Positions 46,239 to 54,887 of a stretch of DNA of 64,000 bases are shown piece after piece. Position 1 is the first letter of the stretch. Every line of letters starts with the position of its first letter. Below the pieces are notes generated by a model. It saw only the letters and a program-made list of their open reading frames with translations. It did not search any database and was not told where the DNA came from. Source of the DNA: an uncultured Roseobacter sp. (lineage in GTDB: Bacteria; Pseudomonadota; Alphaproteobacteria; Rhodobacterales; Rhodobacteraceae); the NCBI RefSeq assembly GCF_947488185.1, contig NZ_CANKYM010000001.1, positions 62,001 to 126,000 on the forward strand. Direction: 5' to 3'. The position numbers and the translations under genes were made by a program.

Positions 46239-47225
46239 TTAAGGTTGGGCTGGCAGGGTGCCGCCCAGTTCATCCTCCACGTAGACCGCGATGATCTCGT
46301 CGAAGCTCTGCTCCGCCACAAAGCCCAGGTCGCGGGCCCGGACGGTATCGAAGTCACGGGCCCAGCCCGAGACGATGCGGTGAATGGTTGGGTCCGGTTC
46401 GCGCCGGATCAGGGCCACGGCTCTGTCACCGGCCCGGCGCTGCAACGCCTCGATCTGATCCGCAACCGTCGCCGAAACACCCGGCATCGTCAGGTTGCGC
46501 CGTGGACCCAGCCTGCTGGTGTCGAGGCCAGCGGCATGGTCCAGAAACCCCACCGCCGCGCGGGGCGAAGCATGCCAGTGGCGGATATCTTCACCAACGG
46601 GCAGCACCGCCTCCTGACCATTGAGCGGCTCGCGCAGGATGCCGGAGAAAAAGCTGGACGCAGCCTTGTTGGGTTTGCCCGGGCGGATGCAGATCGTCGG
46701 AAAACGGATGCCGATCCCGTCGAGAAAACCACGCCGGGAATAGTCGTCCAGCAGCAGCTCGCCCATCGCCTTCTGCGCGCCATAGCTGGTCAGCGGGGTC
46801 AAGTGAAACTCGTCCGGGATCCGATCCGGAAAGGGTGCGCCGAACACCGCCAGCGACGAGGCATAGACCACCCGGGGCATATAGTCCCCTACCAGACGGA
46901 TGGCGTCGAAGAGCGCGCGGGTGCCATCGAGATTGATCCGGTAGCCCTTGTCAAAATCGGCCTCGGCCTCGCCTGACACGATGGCTGCGAGGTGCACAAT
47001 GGCGTCCGGCCGGTCCGCGATTAACCGGGCGGCCGCGCCCGGGTCCGACAGGTCCGTTTTGACCAGATCGCGCTGGCCTTTGAAATCCGGCGCCACCTCG
47101 GGGGCGATGACGTCGGCCAGCGTCATGCGGTCAACTGTCTGCCCGCCGATACTGCCCGTTACACTGACACGCTCGGCCAGTTTGCGGCCAATCATCCCCG
47201 CAGCGCCGATGATAAGCAGGTGCAT
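46239..47225 (-). CDS. denD: NAD-dependent SDR dehydrogenase, D-erythronate dehydrogenase-like
   Basis: The 328-residue extended SDR begins MHLLIIGAAGMIGRKLAERV with the NAD-binding GAAGMIG, and has VVYASSLAVFG, the catalytic YGAQK and FPTICIRPG. The pattern matches DenD, which oxidises D-erythronate at C2, better than UDP-sugar epimerases (see RPGKPNKAASSFFSG). Function is therefore probably an acid-sugar dehydrogenase in the cytoplasm. It is tightly packed with an apionolactonase-like gene upstream and dctP downstream. Confidence 0.7.
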   Translation of the reverse strand: MHLLIIGAAGMIGRKLAERVSVTGSIGGQTVDRMTLADVIAPEVAPDFKGQRDLVKTDLSDPGAAARLIADRPDAIVHLAAIVSGEAEADFDKGYRINLDGTRALFDAIRLVGDYMPRVVYASSLAVFGAPFPDRIPDEFHLTPLTSYGAQKAMGELLLDDYSRRGFLDGIGIRFPTICIRPGKPNKAASSFFSGILREPLNGQEAVLPVGEDIRHWHASPRAAVGFLDHAAGLDTSRLGPRRNLTMPGVSATVADQIEALQRRAGDRAVALIRREPDPTIHRIVSGWARDFDTVRARDLGFVAEQSFDEIIAVYVEDELGGTLPAQP

Positions 47226-47228
47226 GGT

Positions 47229-49172
47229 CTAATCTCCTGTCCGCATGCGCGCGATTGCGAAGGCGTCGAGCGTGAATGCGCCCTGATGGTCCGACAGCCC
47301 GTCCATATGATCGGGGGATGCAGCCGCTGCGGCAAAGCAGCCGACATCGAGGATGGCGACGCGCAGGGCGGGCGCCTCTGCAACAACGACCTCCACCTGC
47401 GTGGCGCCCATGTTCGCGATCCAGTATTCGGTCGCTGCCCCTTGCCGGGCGGCAAACCCGGCCAGCGCCCCGGATGCGGGCAAATCCAGCGCGTGCATCT
47501 CGGCATCCTGCAACCGCGCCAGACCGCGCAGAACGTGATACACCGGATAGACACCACCATGTTCTTCGAACCACGGTCGGGGAAAATCGGAGGCCGCCGA
47601 AACTGCACCGAAAGGTCCGGTGCACCCTCCGAGGGCCACCGACGCGGCACCACCATTGGCAAAATCCACGAAATACCCCAATGCCCACGCCGCACCCAGC
47701 AGGCCGCGTTGGCGTGGATCGTTCCAGTTCATCGCCTGCCGGATGTTGTCGGGGTTGTCTTTGGCCGCCGCGCCGTAGGGGTTGTCACGGATGCCGATGG
47801 CTGATGGCCCCACGGCCCAAGGCTTGCCCGCGGCGATCTGTGTTACGGATTTGATGATGGCCGGATGCGCCTCGCGCGTTTCGACAACCGAGCGGTCATC
47901 GCCGGCGTGTACCATCGGCGATGTGGTGAAACTCACGAAGTCCAGATGCTGGACCGGCGGGCGCTTGCGGTTGAGTTCGGTGAAATAGGAGAACATGCCG
48001 CCGCCGATCCGCACGCCCGGAAAGGCGCGCCGGGTCGCATCGTAAAGCGCCGCCGCCTCCGGCGCATCGGGCCAGACCGAGCCGGGCAGCGTGCATTTGA
48101 GATCCGGCGCCGGAGAGACCAGGACCGTGCCGAAGGGATCGCCGAGGTCGTGCGCGGTCTTGCCCAGGGCTGATATCTCCTCCGCGGCACCCGCGTCATC
48201 TGTCGCGGCAATGACCGCTTCCAGCCAGGGGTCCGCTCCGAGGGCCCGGGCCACTTCCAGCATGGCCTCCAAACTCGTGCGGTCATGGCCCGCGCGGGGG
48301 TCATGATGCAGCACCAGATAGGCCGGGTTCAGAGCGCGCAATGACGCTACGGCCTCCCGGGCGGTCCGCGCATCTTCGGGCCGCAGCCCCAGCCCCAGCG
48401 GCGGCACAGGACCAAGTGCGGCGCCCGCCCGCAGGCTCACCGCACCGCCCACCGCGTTCTCGCGCCCCGCGCCGTTGACCGTCACCGTTATCGTCTGGTC
48501 GATCTCCTCGCCCGGTTCGATCCGGTAAGGCCAGGGCAGCGCCAGCGGGCGTACATAGGTCTTGTAGGAGGCGTCGGTCCAGTTGCGCTGATCCTCCATT
48601 TCATAGGTATCCCCTTCCATCAGCGTGCGCACAGTCAGATCGCCCGGCGTGGTGTGGGTCAGGGCCCGCAAATCCATCATCGGCTGAACGGGGTCGATGA
48701 TCTCGGGGAACGTGGTCTCGTCGATCTCTCCACCGGTGTGCTCGATGGTGACAGGTGCCCCCGCGATCCCCTCAATGGGATGCAGGATCACAAAGCCGGT
48801 GCGGTTGGTCAGAAACCCACTGTCCGTCCGGCCTTTTCCGTGAAAGGTCAGCGTCCCATCCGCAGTTCCCTCGATCCGTGCCTCATAGGAAAGCCTCTGT
48901 TCCGCATCGCCCGCAACAGCCCGCAGGGTGACAGTGAAACTATCCGCGCCCTCGGAAACCTTCAGGTCCGAAATCTCCGGGTTATAGGTGCCCCAGTCCT
49001 TGTCGCGCACAATGAAAGATACGGCGCGCAACACTTCCTCGCCCTGCCAGCGAACATAGCGCAGGTTTCCCGCTTCCAGCTCGGCAGAAAGCTTGCCTGC
49101 CTGCAGAACACGCGGCGGCGGGACCTCTTCGTCAGTGCCAAAAAGCGCAATGCTGCGGGAAGGGTGAGACAT
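47229..49172 (-). CDS. Apionolactonase-like protein (ApnL-type)
   Basis: The 647-residue protein starts MSHPSRSIALFGTDEEVPPP. It has a beta-sandwich front half with WGTYNPEISDL, TNRTGFVILHPIEGI and MEDQRNWTDASYKTYVRPL, and a TIM-barrel-like back half with VLHHDPRAGHD, HLDFVSFTTSPMVHAGDD and VGPSAIGIRDNPYG. These segments fit the family of D-apionolactonase described in apiose catabolism. No signal peptide is present, so it should act in the cytoplasm. The ATG at 49172 has AAGGAA eight bases upstream; the ATG two codons earlier has no room for a ribosome site. The exact lactone substrate is inferred. Confidence 0.6.
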   Translation of the reverse strand: MSHPSRSIALFGTDEEVPPPRVLQAGKLSAELEAGNLRYVRWQGEEVLRAVSFIVRDKDWGTYNPEISDLKVSEGADSFTVTLRAVAGDAEQRLSYEARIEGTADGTLTFHGKGRTDSGFLTNRTGFVILHPIEGIAGAPVTIEHTGGEIDETTFPEIIDPVQPMMDLRALTHTTPGDLTVRTLMEGDTYEMEDQRNWTDASYKTYVRPLALPWPYRIEPGEEIDQTITVTVNGAGRENAVGGAVSLRAGAALGPVPPLGLGLRPEDARTAREAVASLRALNPAYLVLHHDPRAGHDRTSLEAMLEVARALGADPWLEAVIAATDDAGAAEEISALGKTAHDLGDPFGTVLVSPAPDLKCTLPGSVWPDAPEAAALYDATRRAFPGVRIGGGMFSYFTELNRKRPPVQHLDFVSFTTSPMVHAGDDRSVVETREAHPAIIKSVTQIAAGKPWAVGPSAIGIRDNPYGAAAKDNPDNIRQAMNWNDPRQRGLLGAAWALGYFVDFANGGAASVALGGCTGPFGAVSAASDFPRPWFEEHGGVYPVYHVLRGLARLQDAEMHALDLPASGALAGFAARQGAATEYWIANMGATQVEVVVAEAPALRVAILDVGCFAAAAASPDHMDGLSDHQGAFTLDAFAIARMRTGD

Positions 49173-49183
49173 GGGCATTTTCC

Positions 49184-50170
49184 TTAAGTCCTTGCCGAGC
49201 GCCAGTTGATAAGGCGTTCGGCCAGCAACGCGATGATGATGATCGACCCGATCGCCGTGCCTTGCCAGAAGGGCGACACCCCCATCAGGTTCAGCCCGTT
49301 GCGGATCATCACCATTATGAGCACCCCCAGAAGCGTGCCGATGATCGAGCCGCGCCCGCCATAAAGACTGGCCCCGCCGATTACCACAGCGGCAATGGCG
49401 TCGAGTTCCAGCCCGTTGCCGGCCAACGGATCGGCGGACATGACCTGCGCCAGGCTGAAGGTGACGGCGACGGCCGCCAGCGCACCGGAGATGACGTATG
49501 GCAGGATCGAATAGAACATCACCGACAGGCCCGCCGCCTTTGCAGCCTCGTGGTTGGAGCCGATGGCGTAGATGGTCCGCCCGCCCTTGGTGTAGGTCAG
49601 ATAGCCCCAGGCGACCAGGTAAAGCCCGATCAGGAAGAGCACATTGGCCGGAATGCCCAGAAAGCTGCTGTAGACAATCGCATCGAGATCGGGCGGCAGC
49701 CCCGAGATGCTGCGCTGCCCTGAAAAGATGAACGACAGGCTGCGCCCGATGGCCATCACCCCCAGCGTCACCACGAAAGGCGCCAACCCGAAGACTGCGA
49801 TCAGCACGCCGGAAAAGAGCCCGATACCCGCGCCAGCTGCGATGCCCAATGGAATGGCCAGCGGTATCGGCATGATTTGCAGCGCCTGTGCGAGGATGAT
49901 GCCCGTCAGTCCGAAGACGGCACCCACCGAAAGATCAATGCCGCCGGTCAGGATCACGAAGGTCATCCCCACAGCCACGATCCCGATCACCACGGATTGA
50001 TCGAGGATGTTGAAGATGTTGCGCTCGGTCAGAAAGTGCTCCGAAGAGAACGACAAAATGACCGCCAGCAGCAGGGCAAGACCCAGCATGCGAAATTCGA
50101 GGCTCCGCAAGATGCTGGCCCAGGGGGTGGCGCGATAGGGTGTGTCAGCGGGGGGGCTTGTGTCACTCAT
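49184..50170 (-). CDS. Ribose-type sugar ABC transporter permease
   Basis: The 328-residue protein has about ten hydrophobic segments and the RbsC-type motifs NIFNILDQSVVIGIVAVGMTFVILTGGIDLS, GLAPFVVTLGVMAIGRSL, and ELDAIAAVVIGGASLYGGRGS near the C-terminus (each in the family's usual place). It forms the membrane channel for the ATPase and binding protein of the same operon. The start overlaps the ATPase stop (ATGA). Confidence 0.85.
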   Translation of the reverse strand: MSDTSPPADTPYRATPWASILRSLEFRMLGLALLLAVILSFSSEHFLTERNIFNILDQSVVIGIVAVGMTFVILTGGIDLSVGAVFGLTGIILAQALQIMPIPLAIPLGIAAGAGIGLFSGVLIAVFGLAPFVVTLGVMAIGRSLSFIFSGQRSISGLPPDLDAIVYSSFLGIPANVLFLIGLYLVAWGYLTYTKGGRTIYAIGSNHEAAKAAGLSVMFYSILPYVISGALAAVAVTFSLAQVMSADPLAGNGLELDAIAAVVIGGASLYGGRGSIIGTLLGVLIMVMIRNGLNLMGVSPFWQGTAIGSIIIIALLAERLINWRSART

Positions 50171-52071
50171 GGACGCGTCTCCTCGTCGGATTGTATCAGG
50201 CGCGCAACACGGGCGCGGATCGTTTCCGGGTCCGGCAGAGTCGCCCCATCCGGCAGGGTCAGCCCGATCCAGCCCAGGTCGTGCCCCCGTTTGTCGGTCA
50301 TCTGAGTCAGCAGGGTCTGACCTGCGCGATCCGGAATGAACACATCGGCACGCTTCTGAATGGCCTTCGGAATGGACGTCTCCGACATCATGGCGGCTTC
50401 CCCCGGGATCATACCAGCCAGTTGGGCACCCGCCTGTGCAAGGCAGATGGTATCCTCGCCGTCCAGCAGAACCCAGAATGCGTCCCCCCCGTGGTCCTCG
50501 GTCAAGGCCGTAAGGAGCGCCTGATTGCGGGCTGTCGAGGTGCGCGGCGCGGCAAGCAGCGTCAGCTTTTCTTCGGAGAGCCGCGCAGTGGGAAGATCGG
50601 CGATCGTCAAACCGTCCGATACGACGACCACCCGCTCGGCAATACCGAGCAGTTCCTCGAAGTCCGACGAAATGACGATCACAGCCAACCCACTGTCCGC
50701 AGCTTTCTGCAATAGCCGGTAGATGGACGCGCGCGTTCCGATGTCCACGCCCTTGGTCGGTTCATCCAGAATGAGAATATCCGGCTCAGTCAACAGCCAG
50801 CGGGCAATGATGATCTTCTGTTGCATCCCACCCGAATAGTTCAACAGGCTCTGATCCAGCCGGTCCGCAGGCAGGCCCAGATCGGCAATCAGCGAGGCGA
50901 CCTTCTCAGCCCGCTTGCGATAGCCCCGCCCGAAACCGCGATGCTGGCCCATCTGGGCAATCATCAGGTTCTCGCGCACGCTTAGATCGGGGATGATGTT
51001 CTGCGCCCGACGGTCTTCGGCGACAAACCCCAGCCCCGCGCGCACGGCATCGGCGGGTTTTTTCAGACGAACAGATGAACCACGCACCAGTATTTCACCG
51101 CTCTGACGGGCGCGCAGTCCCCAGATCGCTTCCATTGCCTCGGAGCGTCCAGCACCCACCAGACCGCCAAGGCCCAATATTTCACCGGCCTTCACCGAAA
51201 AACTCATGTCGCGGACCCAGGGCATCGCACTCAGACCACGCACCTCGAAAACGATTTCACCAACCGCCTCCGGGGCCATGTGGCGCGCGGCATAGATAGT
51301 GCCGATATCGCGGCCCACCATATGCTGGATGATGTCGTTCTGCGTCAGTGTGCCGGTGGCCACATCTTCCGCGACCACCTGGCCCTCGCGCAGGATCGTG
51401 ACCCGGTCGGTGATGGCAAACACCTCTTCCAGCCGGTGCGACACAAAACCAAGGGCCCGTCCCCCTTCCCGCAGCCGTGCCATGATATCAAAAAGCCGGT
51501 CCACTTCGGTCGCAGAGAGCGATGCCGTGGGTTCGTCAAAAATCACCAGCCGCGCATCCAGCGCGAGGGCCTTTGCGATCTCTACCAACTGGCGTTGCGC
51601 CGCTGAGAGAGTGCGGACCTCAGCATCCAGCGGCAGCACATGCTCGTGACCCAGACCTGACAACAACGCGTTGGCCTTCTGGCGCATGCTCCGAAACGAA
51701 AGTCGCCCGGGCGTTGCGAGGTCAGGCAGAAAGATGTTTTCCAGAACTGACAGATCCGGTGCGAGCGAAGTTTCCTGCGCCACCAAGGCAATCCCCTGCC
51801 GCAGCGCATCCCGGGTGGACGACAGCATCAGCGGCGCCCCGTCGAAAGAAATATCACCGCCAGAGCGCTGGATATGACCGGAGACGATGCGCGACAGGGT
51901 GGATTTGCCTGCGCCATTCGCCCCCAGCAATCCCGTCACCTCGCCGGGGCGCATGGTCAGTGCCGCATCGCGCAGCGCCTGGGTCTTGCCAAAGCTTTTT
52001 GAAACGCCCCGCGCTATCAGCAACGGCTCGGCTTGGACGATTTGCCCTTGGTGGGTCTGGGATTGCAGCAT
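50167..52071 (-). CDS. Ribose-type sugar ABC transporter ATPase with extra C-terminal domain
   Basis: The 634-residue protein has two ABC domains as in RbsA/MglA: the first with GANGAGKST, LSAAQRQLVEIAKAL and VIFDEPTASL; the second with GLGGLVGAGRSEA in place of Walker A, YSGGMQQKIIIARWL and LILDEPTKGVD. RbsA proteins end at about 500 residues. Here about 130 further residues follow (from LLAAPRTSTARNQ), with FWVLLDGEDTICLAQAGAQL and DKRGHDLGWIGLTL, a compact alpha/beta-like domain I do not recognise. The ATG at 52071 was chosen over an in-frame one 10 codons earlier because the family N-terminus begins there. Confidence 0.85.
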   Translation of the reverse strand: MLQSQTHQGQIVQAEPLLIARGVSKSFGKTQALRDAALTMRPGEVTGLLGANGAGKSTLSRIVSGHIQRSGGDISFDGAPLMLSSTRDALRQGIALVAQETSLAPDLSVLENIFLPDLATPGRLSFRSMRQKANALLSGLGHEHVLPLDAEVRTLSAAQRQLVEIAKALALDARLVIFDEPTASLSATEVDRLFDIMARLREGGRALGFVSHRLEEVFAITDRVTILREGQVVAEDVATGTLTQNDIIQHMVGRDIGTIYAARHMAPEAVGEIVFEVRGLSAMPWVRDMSFSVKAGEILGLGGLVGAGRSEAMEAIWGLRARQSGEILVRGSSVRLKKPADAVRAGLGFVAEDRRAQNIIPDLSVRENLMIAQMGQHRGFGRGYRKRAEKVASLIADLGLPADRLDQSLLNYSGGMQQKIIIARWLLTEPDILILDEPTKGVDIGTRASIYRLLQKAADSGLAVIVISSDFEELLGIAERVVVVSDGLTIADLPTARLSEEKLTLLAAPRTSTARNQALLTALTEDHGGDAFWVLLDGEDTICLAQAGAQLAGMIPGEAAMMSETSIPKAIQKRADVFIPDRAGQTLLTQMTDKRGHDLGWIGLTLPDGATLPDPETIRARVARLIQSDEETRP

Positions 52072-52125
52072 GATCAAACCATGGGTGTCCGGGGCGCGCA
52101 AACACCGTGCCCCGGACAGACCGGA

Positions 52126-53109
52126 CTACTCGATTTCGTTGGCGAAAACGGTTTCTTTGATGGTCGGCAACATCTCCTCGATGTTCTCCGAGGTCACGAT
52201 CAGGATTGGCACGGTGATCTCTTTCTCGGGCGTGCCGCCTCCCAGATGCTCAACCATAGCCTCGGCAGACCGCACCCCCATCAGATAGGGTTGCTGCATG
52301 CCGGACACGACCAATTCACCGGACTGCAAGAGCGGAACGAACTCCGGGATACCGTCAAAGGCCGCGACCAGAACATCTCCATCCATGCGCGCAGCCTTGA
52401 TCGCCCGCAAGGCCCCCAGGGTGGGGCCGTCCGTTTGCACGAACATGCCCGCCATATCGGGGTTCGCCGTAATCATGTCCTGGGTGAACTTGAAGGTCTC
52501 CTCGGCGGTGTAGGCCTGCATCTGCTGCAATCCTGCCTCGCCAGTCACCCCGCCTTTGGTCATGGCGTCCTTGAAACCCTTTGTCCGGGCCTGCCCGTTC
52601 AGGCGTGCCTGGCTTATGCCGACGATGCCGACAGTTGCATCCACTTTACCCGCTTCCACCATTGCAGCGGCCAAAGCTTCGCCCACGCCGTTCGCGCCCT
52701 CATAATTATTGGACCCAATGACAGAGACAAACTCACCGCTGTCGGTGCCGATGTCCGCGATCACCACAGGGATACCCGCGTCCTGCGCCAGTTGCAGCAC
52801 GGCAGGAGCGGTTGAGGAATCGGTCGGCGACAACACGATGCCTGCCACACCCCGTGCAATAGCATCCTGGGCGTTCTGCAGCTGGGTCTGCGGGTCGTTG
52901 GTGGAATCGAGCGCCGCAAAGCCAAAGCCGTTCTCCTCGGCCACCGACTTCACCCCTTCGGACACATAGCGCCAGAAGGCGAGGTCCAGCCCCGGGGTCA
53001 TGTAGACTAGCTCCCCCTTGTCCTGCGCCATGGCCGGGGGGGTCATCCCAAAGGTCGCCGCCGCCAGGGCGACGGTGACGGCTTGGGTCACTGTTCTGCG
53101 ATTGATCAT
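52126..53109 (-). CDS. Sugar ABC transporter substrate-binding protein (RbsB type)
   Basis: The 327-residue periplasmic protein has a signal peptide (MINRRTVTQAVTVALAAATFGMTPPAMAQ) followed by the LacI/RbsB fold: GELVYMTPGLDLAFWRYVSEGVKS, LDSTNDPQTQLQNAQDAIARGVAGIVLSPTDS, VIADIGTD and GMFVQTDGPTLGALRAIKA (only parts shown). Such proteins bind pentose- or lactone-type sugars. The gene follows the GntR gene with an ATGA overlap and begins the transporter set. Confidence 0.85.
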   Translation of the reverse strand: MINRRTVTQAVTVALAAATFGMTPPAMAQDKGELVYMTPGLDLAFWRYVSEGVKSVAEENGFGFAALDSTNDPQTQLQNAQDAIARGVAGIVLSPTDSSTAPAVLQLAQDAGIPVVIADIGTDSGEFVSVIGSNNYEGANGVGEALAAAMVEAGKVDATVGIVGISQARLNGQARTKGFKDAMTKGGVTGEAGLQQMQAYTAEETFKFTQDMITANPDMAGMFVQTDGPTLGALRAIKAARMDGDVLVAAFDGIPEFVPLLQSGELVVSGMQQPYLMGVRSAEAMVEHLGGGTPEKEITVPILIVTSENIEEMLPTIKETVFANEIE

Positions 53110-53867
53110 GTTAGGTCTCCTCCTTGTTGAAAGTCGCGATCCGTTCCAGCAAGCAGCTGGCGGGTCGTCTCGTAGATTTGGCGTTCGTGAACTCCGAAAG
53201 CCTGTACCACCGCCTCGACATCCTGTGCCCTGAGGGCCGCAAGGATGGCGCGATGATCATCGATGCTGCGTTGAATGGCCCCTGGCCGGGCCACGACCCG
53301 ACGGCGATGATCCAGCAGGTACGAATAGAGCGTGGTTGCGAGATCAGCCAGCACAGCGTTCCCGCACGCGCGGTAGACGACGGTGTGAAATTCCCGGTCG
53401 AGGATCAGAAACCGAACCGGATCCTCAAGCGCTGCATCCTGCGCCTCGATCAGGTCCGTCAGGCGGGCCAGCGCCTCAGCATCGATCCGCGCCGCGGAGA
53501 GCGCGGCAACCCGCGCCTCGATCAGCAAGCGCGCCTCATGCACATCATCGAGCGCATCTGTCGTCATGGCAGCATAGCCCATGGCAAACAGCCCCAAATC
53601 CCCCAGGTCCTGCGAGGCGACGGTTGTGCGTGCCCCCTGCACGACCGACAGAATGCCGCGCGTGGACAGGATCAGCAGCGCCCCACGGATCGTCTCGCGG
53701 CTGACACCGAGCGCTGCGGCCAGATCCCGCTCTGCGGGCAGCTCGTCACCGACGGACAGCACACCGGATGCAATCAACGTCGCGAGCTTCTCAGCGACGG
53801 TGTCCTTCATTGACTGTCGGGAAACATGGCCAAGGCGGTCTTCGACCAGCAATGCGTGCGCGTCCAT
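53106..53867 (-). CDS. FadR-type GntR regulator of the sugar transporter operon
   Basis: The 253-residue protein has an N-terminal winged helix-turn-helix (GDELPAERDLAAALGVSRETIRGALLIL) and a C-terminal FCD ligand-binding domain with DVHEARLLIEARVAALSA, DREFHTVVYRACGN and DHRAILAALRAQD, which supply the metal-binding Asp/His residues. It is the first gene of the transporter operon, so self-regulation is likely. The palindrome at 53914-53936, just upstream of its start, is the natural operator. It is a clear paralogue of the regulator at 54089. Confidence 0.85.
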   Translation of the reverse strand: MDAHALLVEDRLGHVSRQSMKDTVAEKLATLIASGVLSVGDELPAERDLAAALGVSRETIRGALLILSTRGILSVVQGARTTVASQDLGDLGLFAMGYAAMTTDALDDVHEARLLIEARVAALSAARIDAEALARLTDLIEAQDAALEDPVRFLILDREFHTVVYRACGNAVLADLATTLYSYLLDHRRRVVARPGAIQRSIDDHRAILAALRAQDVEAVVQAFGVHERQIYETTRQLLAGTDRDFQQGGDLT

Positions 53868-53913
53868 GCGGCTCCCCCTCATTCCAGCTACACTGCCATC
53901 AGCAGCTTTTGGA

Positions 53914-53936
53914 CTACTGGTCTGAACAGTAGACCA
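53914..53936. promoter_or_regulatory. Nested operator palindromes between the two GntR genes
   Basis: TGGTCT (53918-53923) and AGACCA (53931-53936) form a perfect inverted repeat with a 7-base spacer, overlapped by CTACTG (53914-53919) and CAGTAG (53927-53932), also with a 7-base spacer. It lies 47 bp upstream of the minus-strand GntR start. Its left part CTACTGGTCTG recurs exactly before the alpha/beta hydrolase gene. Confidence 0.7.
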
Positions 53937-54088
53937 ATAGGCTGATCTGTCAAGTCAACCCTTCAATCTTGCCGACCCGTACCGATTTTGCGCTTCGGAC
54001 GTCAGTGATCTCTGATAGGGTGCCGCTACACATCCAAGGACCTCTCTGATACCTGCTCAGCGGAGGCGAAAGACTAGAAAGAGAGCGG

Positions 54089-54844
54089 ATGGGACAAGTT
54101 CGAAGACTTCCAATCGAAAACACGAAAGCGTTGATCGGAGACGTCTCGCGCCAGTCGGTGCGTGATGTCATCGCCAACAAGCTTGCAGAGCTGGTCTCCT
54201 CCGGGGTTTTGGCCGTCGGCGACGAACTGCCCGGCGAGCGAGAGTTGGCCAATTCCCTATCGGTCAGCCGCGAGACAATACGGGGCGCCATCGGCATCCT
54301 GGCCTCGCACGGCATTCTGCGGGTGGTGCATGGCATGCGCACAACGGTGGCCAAGGCCGATGTCAGCTCCCTATCGCTGGACGCCCGTGCCCCAGGGTTT
54401 GACGGCTCTTACACGCTGGAAAGCATTCATGAAGCACGCTTGCTGGTCGAACGGCGCATCGCGGCCCAGGCGGCGGCGCGCATCAGTGATGACGTCCTCG
54501 ACAAACTGCGCGCGTCGCTCACCGCGCAGGAGGCCTGTGAGGGCGATCCGGTGCGGTTTCTGCTCTGCGACCGGGAATTCCACGCGACTCTCTATGGCGC
54601 GGCGCGCAACGATGCACTGCTTGACATCGCCATGTCGCTCTACAACCACTTGTTGGAACATCGGCGCCGCATCGTATCCCAACCCGGCTCAATCGCGGAA
54701 AGTGTGTCGGATCACCGCGCGATCCTCGCGGCACTAGAGGCCAAAGATGCAGATGCAGCCGTGCGAGCCGTCGAGACCCATGCCACACGCATCTTTGTGA
54801 CAACCCGTGCGTTTCTGGATTCCGAAACAGAGGGGGGTGCCTGA
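54089..54844 (+). CDS. Second FadR-type GntR regulator
   Basis: A 251-residue paralogue of the regulator at 53106: DELPGERELANSLSVSRETIRGAIGIL in the helix-turn-helix and HEARLLVERRIAAQAAARIS, DREFHATLYGAARN, DHRAILAALEAKD in the FCD domain (each shown in part). The two proteins agree over most of their length, including the GDVSRQSVRD/GHVSRQSMKD lead-in, so they are a duplication. The gene is transcribed away from the first and converges on the hydrolase gene. The AGAGAGCGG site precedes the ATG. Confidence 0.85.
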   Translation: MGQVRRLPIENTKALIGDVSRQSVRDVIANKLAELVSSGVLAVGDELPGERELANSLSVSRETIRGAIGILASHGILRVVHGMRTTVAKADVSSLSLDARAPGFDGSYTLESIHEARLLVERRIAAQAAARISDDVLDKLRASLTAQEACEGDPVRFLLCDREFHATLYGAARNDALLDIAMSLYNHLLEHRRRIVSQPGSIAESVSDHRAILAALEAKDADAAVRAVETHATRIFVTTRAFLDSETEGGA

Positions 54845-54887
54845 GCAAACGCCAGGTCCCCGACCGTCGCTCAAAAGCCGCGCGGCA

